Assembly: GCF_000695625.1 (NCBI RefSeq)
Contig: NZ_JMQI01000030.1
Location: 62,001-126,000 of the forward strand
Length of the DNA: 64,000 nucleotides
Direction of reading: 5' to 3'
Source: Amycolatopsis rifamycinica
GTDB taxonomy: Bacteria > Actinomycetota > Actinomycetes > Mycobacteriales > Pseudonocardiaceae
Part shown: piece after piece, positions 55,862-64,000 of the stretch
Layout: each line of letters starts with the position of its first letter
Position numbering within the stretch: the first letter of the stretch is position 1
Program-made: the position numbers and the translations under genes
The notes under the pieces: generated by a model
Told to the model about the DNA's origin: nothing
Seen by the model: only the letters and a program-made list of their open reading frames with translations
Database searches by the model: none

Positions 55862-57439
55862 ATGCGGGCAGACGGGCTGGCCGGAGGCGACGGCGGCGCG
55901 GACCGGCTCGGCGAGCTGATTCCCCTGGCCCTGCGCGGAATGGCGGCCGGCGTGGCCGAGCGCGGCGGCCCGGTCCCGGCCGGCGGCCCGGCCGCGGTGG
56001 CGGCGGCGCTGGTGGCGGAGCGTGGCGAGCCGGACCAGGCGACGCCGCGGGTCACCGAGCCCGCCGACGCAGCTCTCGGCGAGCCCGGGAGGCAGCCGGC
56101 CGGCGCGGCTTCCGTCGAGCGTGGCACGCCGGGGCACGCGAATTCCGGGCCTCACCGGGCCGCCCCGGCCGGTCGCGGTTGGCTGCCCCGCCGGGGCGTC
56201 GGCGCCGAAGCCGCGCTCGAAGAGCTCAGCCGCCTTCTCGCCGCCGGGTCCGCGGACCCCGCCGATCCCGCCTGTGCCGCCCATCTGCACTGCCCGCCCC
56301 TCGCGGTCTCCGTGGCCGCCGACGTCGTCGCGAGTGCGCTCAACCCCTCCATGGACTCCTGGGACCAGGCTCCCGTCGCCAGTGAACTCGAGCGCGAATT
56401 CACCGCCGGGATCGCCCGGTTGTGCTACCCCGAGGCAGAGAATCCCGACGCCGTCGTGACCACCGGTGGCACCGAATCCAACCTCCTCGGCCTCCTCCTG
56501 GCCCGCGAAAACGGCATCGTCCAGCCCGTCTGCGGGGCCAACGCCCACCACAGCGTCGCCCGCGCCGCCTGGCTGCTCGGCCTGCCCGCCCCGATCGTCG
56601 TCCCCTGCGAGGGCGACCGGCTGCTCCCCGACGCGCTCGACAAGATCCTCACCCCCGGCTGCGTCGTCGTCGCCACCGCCGGGACCACCAACACCGGCAC
56701 CCTCGACCCGCTGCCCGAAATCGCCGGCGTCTGCCGCCGGAAGCGGGCGCGGCTGCACGTCGACGCGGCCTACGGCGGCATGGCGCTGTGCAGCGACACC
56801 CTGAAGGGCAAGCTCGCCGGGCTCGAGCTCGCCGACTCCGTCGCGCTCGACCTGCACAAGTTCGGCTGGCAGCCGGTCGCCGCCGGGCTCTTCGCCGCCC
56901 GGGAGGCCGCCGATCTCGGCGCGCTCACCGTCCGCGCCGAGTACCTCAACGCCGACGACGACACCGAAGCCGGCCTGCCGGACCTGCTCGGCCGCTCGAT
57001 CCGGACGTCGCGGCGGCCGGACGCCTTCCGGATGGCCGTCACCCTGCACGCGCTCGGTACCGACGGCCTCGGCGCGCTCGTCGAACGCTGCTGCGCCACC
57101 GCCGCCGAGGTCGCCCGGCACGTCGAGGCCCACCCCGGCCTGCGGCTCTGGGGCCCGCCCGAACTCTCCACAGTGGTCCTGCGGCCGGTCGCCGCCGACG
57201 AGACGGGCGGTGACGAGCTCGTCGCGCGCGTCCGCCGGGCCCTGCTCGAAGCGGGCTCCGCCGTGATCGGGCGGGCCGCGCTGCCGACCGGGCCCGGCGG
57301 CGCGAACCAGCTGTGGCTCAAGCTGACGCTGCTGCACCCGCACGCCACCGCCGTCGACTACGTCCCGCTGCTCGACCGCATCGTCGCCACGGCAGGCGCC
57401 GAGCTCGTCGCCGGCCGGGAAAGCCCGGTCGCTTCGTGA
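55862..57439 (+). CDS. PLP-dependent amino acid decarboxylase (DesA-like)
   Basis: A 525-aa group II decarboxylase; likely makes a diamine (cadaverine or putrescine) for a hydroxamate siderophore. PLP-site parts: TTGGTESNLLGLLLAREN near 200-217, CGANAHHSVARAAWLLG near 223-240, ARLHVDAAYGGMAL near 297-310, and the PLP Lys in SVALDLHKFGWQP near 327. The first 110 residues are Gly/Pro/Ala-rich and probably disordered, an extension over DesA. GGAAGG is seven bases before the ATG. Confidence 0.88.
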   Translation: MRADGLAGGDGGADRLGELIPLALRGMAAGVAERGGPVPAGGPAAVAAALVAERGEPDQATPRVTEPADAALGEPGRQPAGAASVERGTPGHANSGPHRAAPAGRGWLPRRGVGAEAALEELSRLLAAGSADPADPACAAHLHCPPLAVSVAADVVASALNPSMDSWDQAPVASELEREFTAGIARLCYPEAENPDAVVTTGGTESNLLGLLLARENGIVQPVCGANAHHSVARAAWLLGLPAPIVVPCEGDRLLPDALDKILTPGCVVVATAGTTNTGTLDPLPEIAGVCRRKRARLHVDAAYGGMALCSDTLKGKLAGLELADSVALDLHKFGWQPVAAGLFAAREAADLGALTVRAEYLNADDDTEAGLPDLLGRSIRTSRRPDAFRMAVTLHALGTDGLGALVERCCATAAEVARHVEAHPGLRLWGPPELSTVVLRPVAADETGGDELVARVRRALLEAGSAVIGRAALPTGPGGANQLWLKLTLLHPHATAVDYVPLLDRIVATAGAELVAGRESPVAS

Positions 57440-58713
57440 GGCGCCACCACCTCGCCGGCGTCGGGATCGGGCCGTTCAACCTCTCGCTCGCGGCGCTGGC
57501 CGACGGCGTCGACGGCCTCGACGCCGTCTTCTTCGACGCCCGCCCGGAGTTCCGCTGGCACCCCGGCCTGCTCGTCGAGGGCGCGACGCTGCAGGTGCCG
57601 TTCCTGGCCGACCTGGTGACGCTCGTCGACCCGACGAACCCGTTCTCCTTCCTCAACTACCTGCGCGACCGCGGCCGGCTGCTGCCGTTCTACTTCGCCG
57701 AGCGCTTCCACCCGCTGCGCGCCGAATACGACGACTACGGCCGCTGGGCCGCCGCGCGGCTGCCCTCCTGCCGGTTCGGGCACGAGGTGACGGGCCTCCG
57801 CTGGGCGGGCGACGCCTTCGAGCTCACCATCGCCGGGGCGGAACCGGTGCTCGCGGACCACGTCGTGCTCGGCGTCGGCTCCGTGCCGTCGGTGCCGGAA
57901 CCCCTGCGGGGCCTCGTCGCCGATCCCGGCGTCCTGGCGCTGCATTCGGCCGACTACCTGACGCGCCGGGACGAACTGCTCGCCGCCGGCAGCGTCACCG
58001 TGGTCGGGTCCGGGCAGTCGGGCGCCGAAGTCGTCCTCGACCTGCTGCGCTCGCGCTCCACGGTGGACGGACTGCGCTGGCTGGCCCGGACGCCCGCGTT
58101 CGCGCCGATGGAGTACTCGAAACTCGGGCTCGAGCAGTTCACCCCGGACTACACCGCGTACTTCCACGGCCTGCCCGAAGCCGTCCGCGACCGGCTGCTG
58201 CCGACGCAGTGGCAGCTCTACAAGGGCATCGACGCCGAGACGATCGGCGCGATCCACGACGAGCTCTACCGCCGCAGCATCACCGGCCCGCCCGGCGCGG
58301 TGCTGACCCCGGGCGTCGAGGTCGTTTCGGCGTCCACGGCGGACGGCGAGATCGAGCTCGGTGTCCGGCACGCGCAGCAGGGCCGCGACGCCACCGTGCG
58401 CACCGCCGCCGTCGTCGCGGCCACCGGGTACGCCGAGGCGCCGGCCGGGCCGCTGCTGGCCGGGCTCGGCGACGCCGTCCGCCGCGACCGGAAGGGCCGC
58501 CTCGAGGTCGGCGCGGACTACCGCGTCGCGCTCGACGTGCCGGGGTCGCTGTTCGTGCAGAACGCCGAACGGCACACCCACGGACCCGGCGCCCCCGACC
58601 TCGGGCTCGGCGCGTGGCGGGCGGCCGTGATCCTCAACGCCGTGTGCGGCAAGACCGTGCACGAGCTGCCCGACCGCACCGCCTTCACCACGTTCGGCCT
58701 GGAGGACAAGTGA
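57436..58713 (+). CDS. Lysine/ornithine N-monooxygenase (DesB/IucD-like)
   Basis: A 425-aa FAD/NADPH enzyme that N-hydroxylates the diamine. FAD site LAGVGIGPFNLSLAALAD near 6-23, WHPGLLVEGATLQVPFLADLVTLVDPTNPFSFLNYL near 40-75, NADPH site VTVVGSGQSGAEVVLDLL near 190-207, and AATGYAEAP near 335. GTG start overlaps the decarboxylase stop. Supplies the hydroxylamine for the synthetase. Confidence 0.92.
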   Translation: MRRHHLAGVGIGPFNLSLAALADGVDGLDAVFFDARPEFRWHPGLLVEGATLQVPFLADLVTLVDPTNPFSFLNYLRDRGRLLPFYFAERFHPLRAEYDDYGRWAAARLPSCRFGHEVTGLRWAGDAFELTIAGAEPVLADHVVLGVGSVPSVPEPLRGLVADPGVLALHSADYLTRRDELLAAGSVTVVGSGQSGAEVVLDLLRSRSTVDGLRWLARTPAFAPMEYSKLGLEQFTPDYTAYFHGLPEAVRDRLLPTQWQLYKGIDAETIGAIHDELYRRSITGPPGAVLTPGVEVVSASTADGEIELGVRHAQQGRDATVRTAAVVAATGYAEAPAGPLLAGLGDAVRRDRKGRLEVGADYRVALDVPGSLFVQNAERHTHGPGAPDLGLGAWRAAVILNAVCGKTVHELPDRTAFTTFGLEDK

Positions 58714-60440
58714 CCCTGGATGAGGCGGCCGCCTGGCGCGCGGCCGGCGCCCTGATCACGCACAAGATGCTCGGCGAGCTGTCCTACGAGCACATGCTCG
58801 AGCCGGTCGCCGACGGCGACGCGTACCGGCTGGAGCTGCCCGGCGCCGGCTACACCTTCCGGGCCCGGCGGGGCGCGTTCGCCGCCTGGACGGTCGAACC
58901 CGGCAGCGCGCACCGGAACGGCGAACCGGTCACCGACCCGCGGACGCTCGTCGTGGACGCCCGCGAAGTGCTGGGCCTGAGCGGGCTGCGGCTGGCCGAC
59001 GTGCTCGCCGAGCTGACTTCGACGGTCGCGAACGAGGCCGCCCGCCTGCGCCGCGCGCCGACCGCGGCCGAACTGTCCACGATGGACTACAACCTCGCGG
59101 ACGGGCACCTCACCGGCCACCCGCGGCTCGTGCTCAACAAGGGCCGCGTCGGGTTCTCCGCCCGCGACCGGGCCCGGTACGCGCCCGAGGCGGGCGCGGA
59201 CATCCGGCTCCGCTGGTTCGCCGTGCACCCGGACCACGCCGAGTTCCGCTGCGTCGGCGAACTGAGCCGCGACGCGCTCCTGGCCGCCGAACTCGGCGAG
59301 CTGCGCGAGGAGTTCGCCGCCAAGGCGCCGGACGACTACGTCTGGGTGCCCGTGCACCCGTGGCAGGCCGACGAAGTCCTCGGCACGCTCTACGCCGCCG
59401 AACTCGCCACCGGCGTCGTGATCGACCTCGGGGAGAGCACCGACGCCTACCGGCCGCACCAGACGGTCCGGACCCTCGCGAACGTGAGCACCCCCGGCCG
59501 CCACGACGTCAAGACCGCCGTGTCGGTGCGCAACACGCTCGTCTACCGCGGGCTCAACTCCGCGGCCACGCTCGCCGGGCCGTCGGTGACGACGTGGCTC
59601 CGCCGGGTCGGCGCGGCCGACCCGCTGCTGACGGAGCGGTACCGGTTCGGGCTGCTCGGCGAAGTCGCGAGCGTGTCGGTGAAGCACCCGCTGTTCGGGC
59701 ACCTCGAGGAGCTGCCGTACCGGTTCCACGAGACCCTGGGCGCGCTGTGGCGCGAACCCATCCCGCTCGCGGAGGGCGAGCGCGCGATTTCGTTCGCCGC
59801 CCTGCCCTACCGGGGTCCCGACGGCGGCTCGGTGCTGACCCACCTGATCGGCGGCCACGACCCGGAAACGTGGCTGGCCCGGCTGTTCGACCTGCTGCTC
59901 ACGCCGTTGCTGCAGTGGCTGCTGCGCCACGGCGTCGGGTTCTGCCCGCACGGCCAGAACCTGGTCCTCGTCGTGGACGCCGAGGGGCTCCCGCGGCGGG
60001 TGCTGATCAAGGACTTCGCCCAGGGCGTCGACCTGCTCGACGAACAGGTCGAGAGCTACGAGAGCCTCCCGCCCGAGGCCGCGGCGGACATGCTGCGCTG
60101 GCCGGCGCACCTGCTGGCCCAGTCGCTGTTCAGCTCGGTGTTCTCCGGCCAGTTCCGGTTCTGGGCCGAGGTCCTGCTCGACGAGACCGGCCTGTCCCGC
60201 GCCCGGTTCTGGGCCCTCGTGCGGGCGGTCGTGGGCCGCTACCGCGACGAGAACCCGGACGTGGCCGCGCGCTTCGACGCGTGCCGGCTGTTCGCCCCGG
60301 ACGTCGAGCGCGTGACGCTCAACCGGGAGCACTTCGCCGGGCAGGGCTTCGACAAGGTGGAGCGCGACGACGAGTTCGACGTCCGCTGGGGCCGGGTGCC
60401 GAACCCGCTGCACGCCCCGGACCCGGACGGCGCGTGGTGA
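58710..60440 (+). CDS. IucA/IucC-family NIS siderophore synthetase (DesD-like)
   Basis: A 576-aa NRPS-independent siderophore synthetase. ATP-site parts: DGHLTGHPRLVLNKGRVGFS near 132-150, WVPVHPWQADE near 212-222, RPHQTVRTLANVSTPGRHDVKTAVSVRNT near 248-275, and HGQNLVLVVDAEGLPRRVLIKDFAQG near 414-438. It joins hydroxamate units, by analogy with DesD by oligomerising and closing a ring. GTG start overlaps the monooxygenase stop; the usual acyltransferase gene (desC) that would lie here is absent. Confidence 0.92.
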   Translation: MTLDEAAAWRAAGALITHKMLGELSYEHMLEPVADGDAYRLELPGAGYTFRARRGAFAAWTVEPGSAHRNGEPVTDPRTLVVDAREVLGLSGLRLADVLAELTSTVANEAARLRRAPTAAELSTMDYNLADGHLTGHPRLVLNKGRVGFSARDRARYAPEAGADIRLRWFAVHPDHAEFRCVGELSRDALLAAELGELREEFAAKAPDDYVWVPVHPWQADEVLGTLYAAELATGVVIDLGESTDAYRPHQTVRTLANVSTPGRHDVKTAVSVRNTLVYRGLNSAATLAGPSVTTWLRRVGAADPLLTERYRFGLLGEVASVSVKHPLFGHLEELPYRFHETLGALWREPIPLAEGERAISFAALPYRGPDGGSVLTHLIGGHDPETWLARLFDLLLTPLLQWLLRHGVGFCPHGQNLVLVVDAEGLPRRVLIKDFAQGVDLLDEQVESYESLPPEAAADMLRWPAHLLAQSLFSSVFSGQFRFWAEVLLDETGLSRARFWALVRAVVGRYRDENPDVAARFDACRLFAPDVERVTLNREHFAGQGFDKVERDDEFDVRWGRVPNPLHAPDPDGAW

Positions 60441-61744
60441 CGGCCTTCACCCGGCCGGCCGGCCCGCGGTCACTGGCCGCGCGGCGGGCGGCGGCCGCGG
60501 CGGGGGAGGCGGTGCTGCGCGGCGTGCTCGCCGAGGACGACGCCCGGCTGCTCCTGCTGGTCCCCGACCCGCACGCGCGGTTCGCCGCGGTGGAGCTCGC
60601 CGCGCCGTTCGCCGCTTCGGTGCTCGAAGACGGCTACGGCGTCTGCAGCTACGTCTTCGCGTGGACGCCGTCGCGGGATCCGCTGCCGGCGTCCGGCGTG
60701 CTGGGCGGGTACCTCGAAGGCTTCGGCGACCTGCGGGTGCGGCCGGACGCGGCTTCGGCGATCCCGCTGGGTGACCGGACGTGGGCGGTGGTGGGCGACG
60801 CCGCATGGCCGTCCGGGGCCGCCGCGGAGCTGGCGCCGCGGGAGGTGCTGCGCGGGCAGCTCGCGGCGCTGGAGGGCATGGGGCTGGTGCCTTCGGTGGG
60901 GATCGAGCACGAGGTCGTCTTCCGTGACGCGAGCGGCGCGCCGCTCACCGCCCACGGTGCCGACTACGCCCTCGGCGGCACCGAACGCCTGGCACCGCTG
61001 CTGCGGGACCTGCGGACCGGCCTGGCCGACGCCGGCCTCGGCGTCGAGTCCGCGCGGGCGGAGTGCCACCCGGGCCAGTACGAGATCGTGCTGCGTCACC
61101 GCGACGCACTGGCCGCCTGCGACGACGTCCTGCTCCAGCAGCTGGTCGTGCGCCGGGCCGCCGCGCGCCACGGCGTCACCGCCGACTACCTGGCGGCCCC
61201 CGAGCCGGGGCAGGGCAATTCCGGGCACGTGCACCTGTCCCTGTCCACTGTGGATGGCTCGGAGCCGGATCTGCTGGGCGGGTTCCTGGCGGGCGTGCTG
61301 CGTGACGCGCGCGCGTTGACGGCGGTGTGGGCGCCGACGTGGAACAGCTACGTCCGGCTGCGGACGGCGCCGTTCTCCCCGCGCGAGGTCCGCTGGGGCC
61401 ACGACGACCGGACCGCGTCCGTGCGCGTGGCCGGCCCGCCGTCGAGCCGCCGCCTGGAGTTCCGCTTCGCCGGTGCCGACGCCCAGCCGCACCTGGTGGT
61501 CGCCGCGTTGCTGGCGGCCGGGCGGTTCGGGCTGGAGGAGGGGCTGGCTCCGCCGGAGGCGGGGGTCGCGGTCGGTTCGCTGGCCGCGTCGCCGTGGGAG
61601 GCGCTGCCGCTGCTGGACCGGGTGGGGGAGCTGCTCGGCCCGGACGTCGCGGCGCAGCTGGCGGCGCTGCTGACCGAGGAGATCGAGGCCGGGCTGGACG
61701 CGGTGACCGACTGGCAGCGCCGCCGCGGCACCCTCCGCTCGTGA
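60437..61744 (+). CDS. Glutamine-synthetase-like ATP-dependent amide ligase
   Basis: A 435-aa GS-fold enzyme. Metal and ATP residues look intact: VGIEHEVVF near 155, RAECHPGQYEIVLRHRDAL near 205-222, NSGHVHLSLS near 256, NSYVRLRTAPFSPREVRWG near 303-320, and RRLEFRFAGADAQPHLVVAALLAAG near 337-360. Not an ammonia-assimilating GlnA by length and N-terminus; nearer to gamma-glutamyl-amine ligases (PuuA, GlnA3/4 types). GTG overlaps the synthetase stop, so it belongs to the operon. It may activate a dicarboxylate and join it to the hydroxylamine in place of an acyl-CoA step (inference). Confidence 0.85.
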   Translation: MTAFTRPAGPRSLAARRAAAAAGEAVLRGVLAEDDARLLLLVPDPHARFAAVELAAPFAASVLEDGYGVCSYVFAWTPSRDPLPASGVLGGYLEGFGDLRVRPDAASAIPLGDRTWAVVGDAAWPSGAAAELAPREVLRGQLAALEGMGLVPSVGIEHEVVFRDASGAPLTAHGADYALGGTERLAPLLRDLRTGLADAGLGVESARAECHPGQYEIVLRHRDALAACDDVLLQQLVVRRAAARHGVTADYLAAPEPGQGNSGHVHLSLSTVDGSEPDLLGGFLAGVLRDARALTAVWAPTWNSYVRLRTAPFSPREVRWGHDDRTASVRVAGPPSSRRLEFRFAGADAQPHLVVAALLAAGRFGLEEGLAPPEAGVAVGSLAASPWEALPLLDRVGELLGPDVAAQLAALLTEEIEAGLDAVTDWQRRRGTLRS

Positions 61745-61839
61745 GGGTGATCTGCCCACCGCGGCGGCCGTGACGACGGCTTTCACGAGGGCGACTCCGG
61801 CGGGCGTACCGCACCGACGGACCGCTGGAGCCGCGTTGC

Positions 61840-62205
61840 CGAAAGAAGGCTTGTTCACCGGGATCGGGCCATCGCCGCCGTCGTCGCCCTGGTCCCGGCC
61901 TACCTGGCCGTCGCGGGCGACCAGGACTGGTGGCCCTTCCCGCCGCCCGTCGCGGGCGTGGCGCGGCCGGCCGCCCCGCCGAGCCGGCCGGTCCGCCCCG
62001 GCGCCGGAGGACGCCGCGACCGAGCTCGCCGGCTTCGTCGTGGACCACTACCGCTCGATGCCGGACACCACGGCGGGCGGCCGCTGATCGGCCCGAACCT
62101 CCGCGGCCGCGGCCGGGCGAGCTACGACCGCTCCTGGGACGGCACCGCCGACTGGGACCGCGTGAGGGGTTGCGCCGGGAGCGCCGGGTGCGCAGGCTCG
62201 ACCTC
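61840..62205 (+). pseudogene. Decayed remnant, perhaps of a kinase outer domain
   Basis: Three short fragments in two frames: [25 protein letters not shown] from 61865, [21 protein letters not shown] to 62087, and [22 protein letters not shown] to about 62160. Read together they resemble the end of a Ser/Thr kinase outer domain or a similar NTF2-like module of actinomycetes. No start or single frame remains. It fills the gap between the siderophore operon and sthA. Confidence 0.45.
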
Positions 62206-63618
62206 GTGAGCGAGCACGAGTACGACCTCATCGTCATCGGTTCGGGCCCCGGCGGGCAGAAGGCCGCGATCGCCGCGGCGAAACTCGGCAAACGGGTGGC
62301 GGTCGTCGACCGGCACGACATGGTCGGCGGGGTGTGCGTCAACACCGGCACGATCCCGTCCAAGACGCTGCGCGAAGCCGTCCTCTACCTGACGGGGATG
62401 AACCAGCGTGAGCTCTACGGCGCGAGCTACCGCGTCAAGCAGGACATCACCATCGCCGACCTGCTCGCGCGCACGCAGCACGTCGTCGGGCGGGAGGTCC
62501 AGGTCGTGCGCGCGCAGCTGATGCGCAACCACATCGACCTGGTCGACGGCCTCGGCTCCTTCACCGACCCGCACACGGTGCTGGTCGAGGGCCGTCACCG
62601 CGGTGACCGGCGGACCCTGTCGGGCGACCACGTCGTGATCGCCACCGGCACCCGGCCCGCGCGGCCGAAGCAGGTCGACTTCGACGCCGCCCGCGTGCTG
62701 GACTCCGACGAGATCCTGCGGCTCGAGCAGATCCCGTCGTCGCTGGTCGTGGTGGGTGCCGGGGTGATCGGCATCGAGTACGCGTCCATGTTCGCCGCCC
62801 TCGGCTCGCGGGTCACCGTGGTCGAGCAGCGGGAGCACATGCTCGACTTCTGCGACCCGGAGATCGTCGAGTCGCTCAAGTTCCAGCTGCGCGACCTCGG
62901 CGTCACCTTCCGCTTCGGCGAGAAGGTCGCGGACGTGGCGGTGTCCGACCACGCGACCATCACCACCCTGGTCAGCGGCAAGCGCATCCCGGCCGACGGC
63001 GTCATGTACTCCGCCGGCCGCCAGGGCATGACCGGCGAGCTCAACCTGGAGGCGGCGGGCCTGACCGCGGACGAACGCGGCCGGCTGGTGGTCGACGAGA
63101 ACTACCGCACGGCGGTGCCGCACATCTACGCGGTCGGCGACGTGATCGGCTTCCCGGCCCTGGCGGCGACGTCGATGGACCAGGGCAGGCTCGCGGCGTA
63201 CCACGCCTTCGGCGAGCCGGCGCACGAGCTCGGCGCGCTCCAGCCGATCGGCATCTACACGATCCCGGAGATCTCCTACGTCGGCGCGACCGAGGCCCAG
63301 CTGACGTCGTCGTCGGTGCCGTACGAGGTCGGCATCGCGCGTTACCGCGAGCTGGCGCGCGGCCAGATCACGGGTGACAGCTACGGCATGCTGAAGCTGC
63401 TGGTGTCCACCACGGACCGGAAGCTGCTGGGGGTCCACGTGTTCGGCACGGGCGCGACGGACCTGGTCCACATCGGACAGGCGGTGATGGGCTGCGGCGG
63501 CACGGTCGACTACCTCGTCGACGCGGTGTTCAACTACCCGACGCTTTCGGAGGCGTACAAGGTGGCGGCCCTGGACGCGACCAACAAGATCCGGGCGTTG
63601 GAGCGGTTTTCTTCCTGA
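62206..63618 (+). CDS. sthA: Soluble pyridine nucleotide transhydrogenase
   Basis: A 470-aa flavoprotein that moves hydride between NADPH and NAD+. FAD site [21 protein letters not shown] near 8-28, a redox-region [19 protein letters not shown] where the first Cys of the lipoamide-dehydrogenase CxxxxC pair is kept and the second is Thr (GTIPSK), NAD site [21 protein letters not shown] near 180-200, and [20 protein letters not shown] near 305-325. The missing second Cys separates SthA from lipoamide dehydrogenase. GTG 62206 is chosen; the frame extends back through the remnant. Confidence 0.93.
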   Translation: MSEHEYDLIVIGSGPGGQKAAIAAAKLGKRVAVVDRHDMVGGVCVNTGTIPSKTLREAVLYLTGMNQRELYGASYRVKQDITIADLLARTQHVVGREVQVVRAQLMRNHIDLVDGLGSFTDPHTVLVEGRHRGDRRTLSGDHVVIATGTRPARPKQVDFDAARVLDSDEILRLEQIPSSLVVVGAGVIGIEYASMFAALGSRVTVVEQREHMLDFCDPEIVESLKFQLRDLGVTFRFGEKVADVAVSDHATITTLVSGKRIPADGVMYSAGRQGMTGELNLEAAGLTADERGRLVVDENYRTAVPHIYAVGDVIGFPALAATSMDQGRLAAYHAFGEPAHELGALQPIGIYTIPEISYVGATEAQLTSSSVPYEVGIARYRELARGQITGDSYGMLKLLVSTTDRKLLGVHVFGTGATDLVHIGQAVMGCGGTVDYLVDAVFNYPTLSEAYKVAALDATNKIRALERFSS

Positions 63619-63621
63619 GTC

Positions 63622-63945
63622 TCACCGCACCTGGGCGTTGGGGCTGAGGAAACTCCACCCGCCGCCGCAGGCCGCGTAGGAGTGGTAGGGATCGCCCTGT
63701 ACCTGCCAGGAGCCGTAGAAGTTGGAGTAGTCGAAGCTGCCGCTGGGCGTCAGGTACCGGCAATAGGCCACGGCCCGGAACTGCGTACCGGAAGCGGACG
63801 CGTAGCAGTAGGCCGTCGCCCCGTTGCCGGACTGGGAGGCGGTGCAGTAAGCGGGCGCGGCGGCCGCGGGTGACGCCAGGGCGACGGACACCCCCGCGGC
63901 CGTCAGCGTCGCGGCCAACATGATCTTCGCGGTGCGAGAAGTCAT
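63622..63945 (-). CDS. Small secreted Cys-containing protein
   Basis: A 107-aa protein with a signal peptide (KIMLAATLTAAGVSVALASPAAAAP, cleavage near 30). The mature part has four Cys (AYCTASQ, AYCYASA, VAYCRYL, AACGGGW) and is rich in Tyr, Ser and Gly, giving an all-beta, disulfide-held domain. No family recognised; it recalls small secreted actinomycete proteins. ATG 63945 follows AGGCAGGA. Convergent with sthA, with three bases between the stops. Confidence 0.75.
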   Translation of the reverse strand: MTSRTAKIMLAATLTAAGVSVALASPAAAAPAYCTASQSGNGATAYCYASASGTQFRAVAYCRYLTPSGSFDYSNFYGSWQVQGDPYHSYAACGGGWSFLSPNAQVR

Positions 63946-64000
63946 CGGTTCCTGCCTTTCGGTGGTGCCGGTCGGGTGCACTCCGGCCACGCCGGCCGGG

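Noticed and set aside
61930-62205. N-terminal extension of sthA
   Set aside because: The extra frame is Arg/Pro-rich and overlaps the remnant; homology begins at [10 protein letters not shown] just after GTG 62206.

Overview
The window is very GC-rich, codon third positions are almost all G or C, GTG starts are common, and neighbouring genes are often joined by 4-base ATGA or GTGA overlaps. Gene content (GlnA-like, HemQ, DUF3000, DUF6221, DUF2630, PucR/proline pair, ECF42, IdeR-type iron box) points to a filamentous actinomycete of the Pseudonocardiaceae, most like Amycolatopsis. I see no rRNA, tRNA, CRISPR array, transposase or prophage genes. The assignment to Amycolatopsis is inference from gene order and codon use, not a search result.

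Layout: 0.1-9.0 kb is a minus-strand nitrogen operon (APC permease, two DUF1989 urea-carboxylase-associated proteins, biotin-dependent urea/guanidine carboxylase, allophanate hydrolase) with a divergent TetR regulator. 9.0-10.8 kb holds a frameshifted TPR gene and a TIR-domain protein. 10.9-18.9 kb is the conserved block RNase D, LuxR-type response regulator (frame broken by a 23-bp tandem duplication), DUF3000, then hemE-hemG-hemQ-CoA transferase. 19.0-22.1 kb is a minus-strand cluster of two membrane proteins with Cys/Ser/Gly tails, a DUF692 (MNIO) enzyme, a duplicated mini-ORF and a small partner protein. 22.2-25.5 kb has msrB, a small membrane protein, a Ser/Thr kinase without a normal start codon, and a TVP38-family protein.

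25.6-29.4 kb: LigD-type polymerase, DUF6221, LLM oxidoreductase, P-loop kinase, maleylpyruvate-isomerase-fold protein. 29.5-33.8 kb: PucR regulator divergent from pruA and proline dehydrogenase. 33.8-39.1 kb: thioredoxin, DUF2630, DGPF/ECF42 pair, a lipoprotein hydrolase, and an ATP-dependent DNA ligase. 39.1-43.5 kb: an Asp23/AmaP-type envelope locus led by a RibD-like reductase and an ECF sigma factor, with an odd arginine-rich protein. 43.6-54.7 kb: zapE, PAP2, glycosidase, DUF2252, rocD, ArsR/SRPBCC, PPK2, S9 peptidase, LLM oxidoreductase, small secreted protein. 54.8-55.7 kb: paired crcB. 55.8-61.7 kb: an iron-box-controlled hydroxamate siderophore operon whose fourth gene is a glutamine-synthetase-like ligase where an acyltransferase would be expected. 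62.2-63.9 kb: sthA and a small secreted protein.

The two systems most worth following are the DUF692/TIGR04222 cluster, which looks like a post-translational modification system acting on Cys-rich tails of membrane proteins, and the siderophore operon with an ATP-dependent GS-type ligase. Several lesions (23-bp duplication, lost start codon, TPR frameshifts, decayed remnant before sthA) may be real or may be assembly errors; raw reads or a close relative would settle them.
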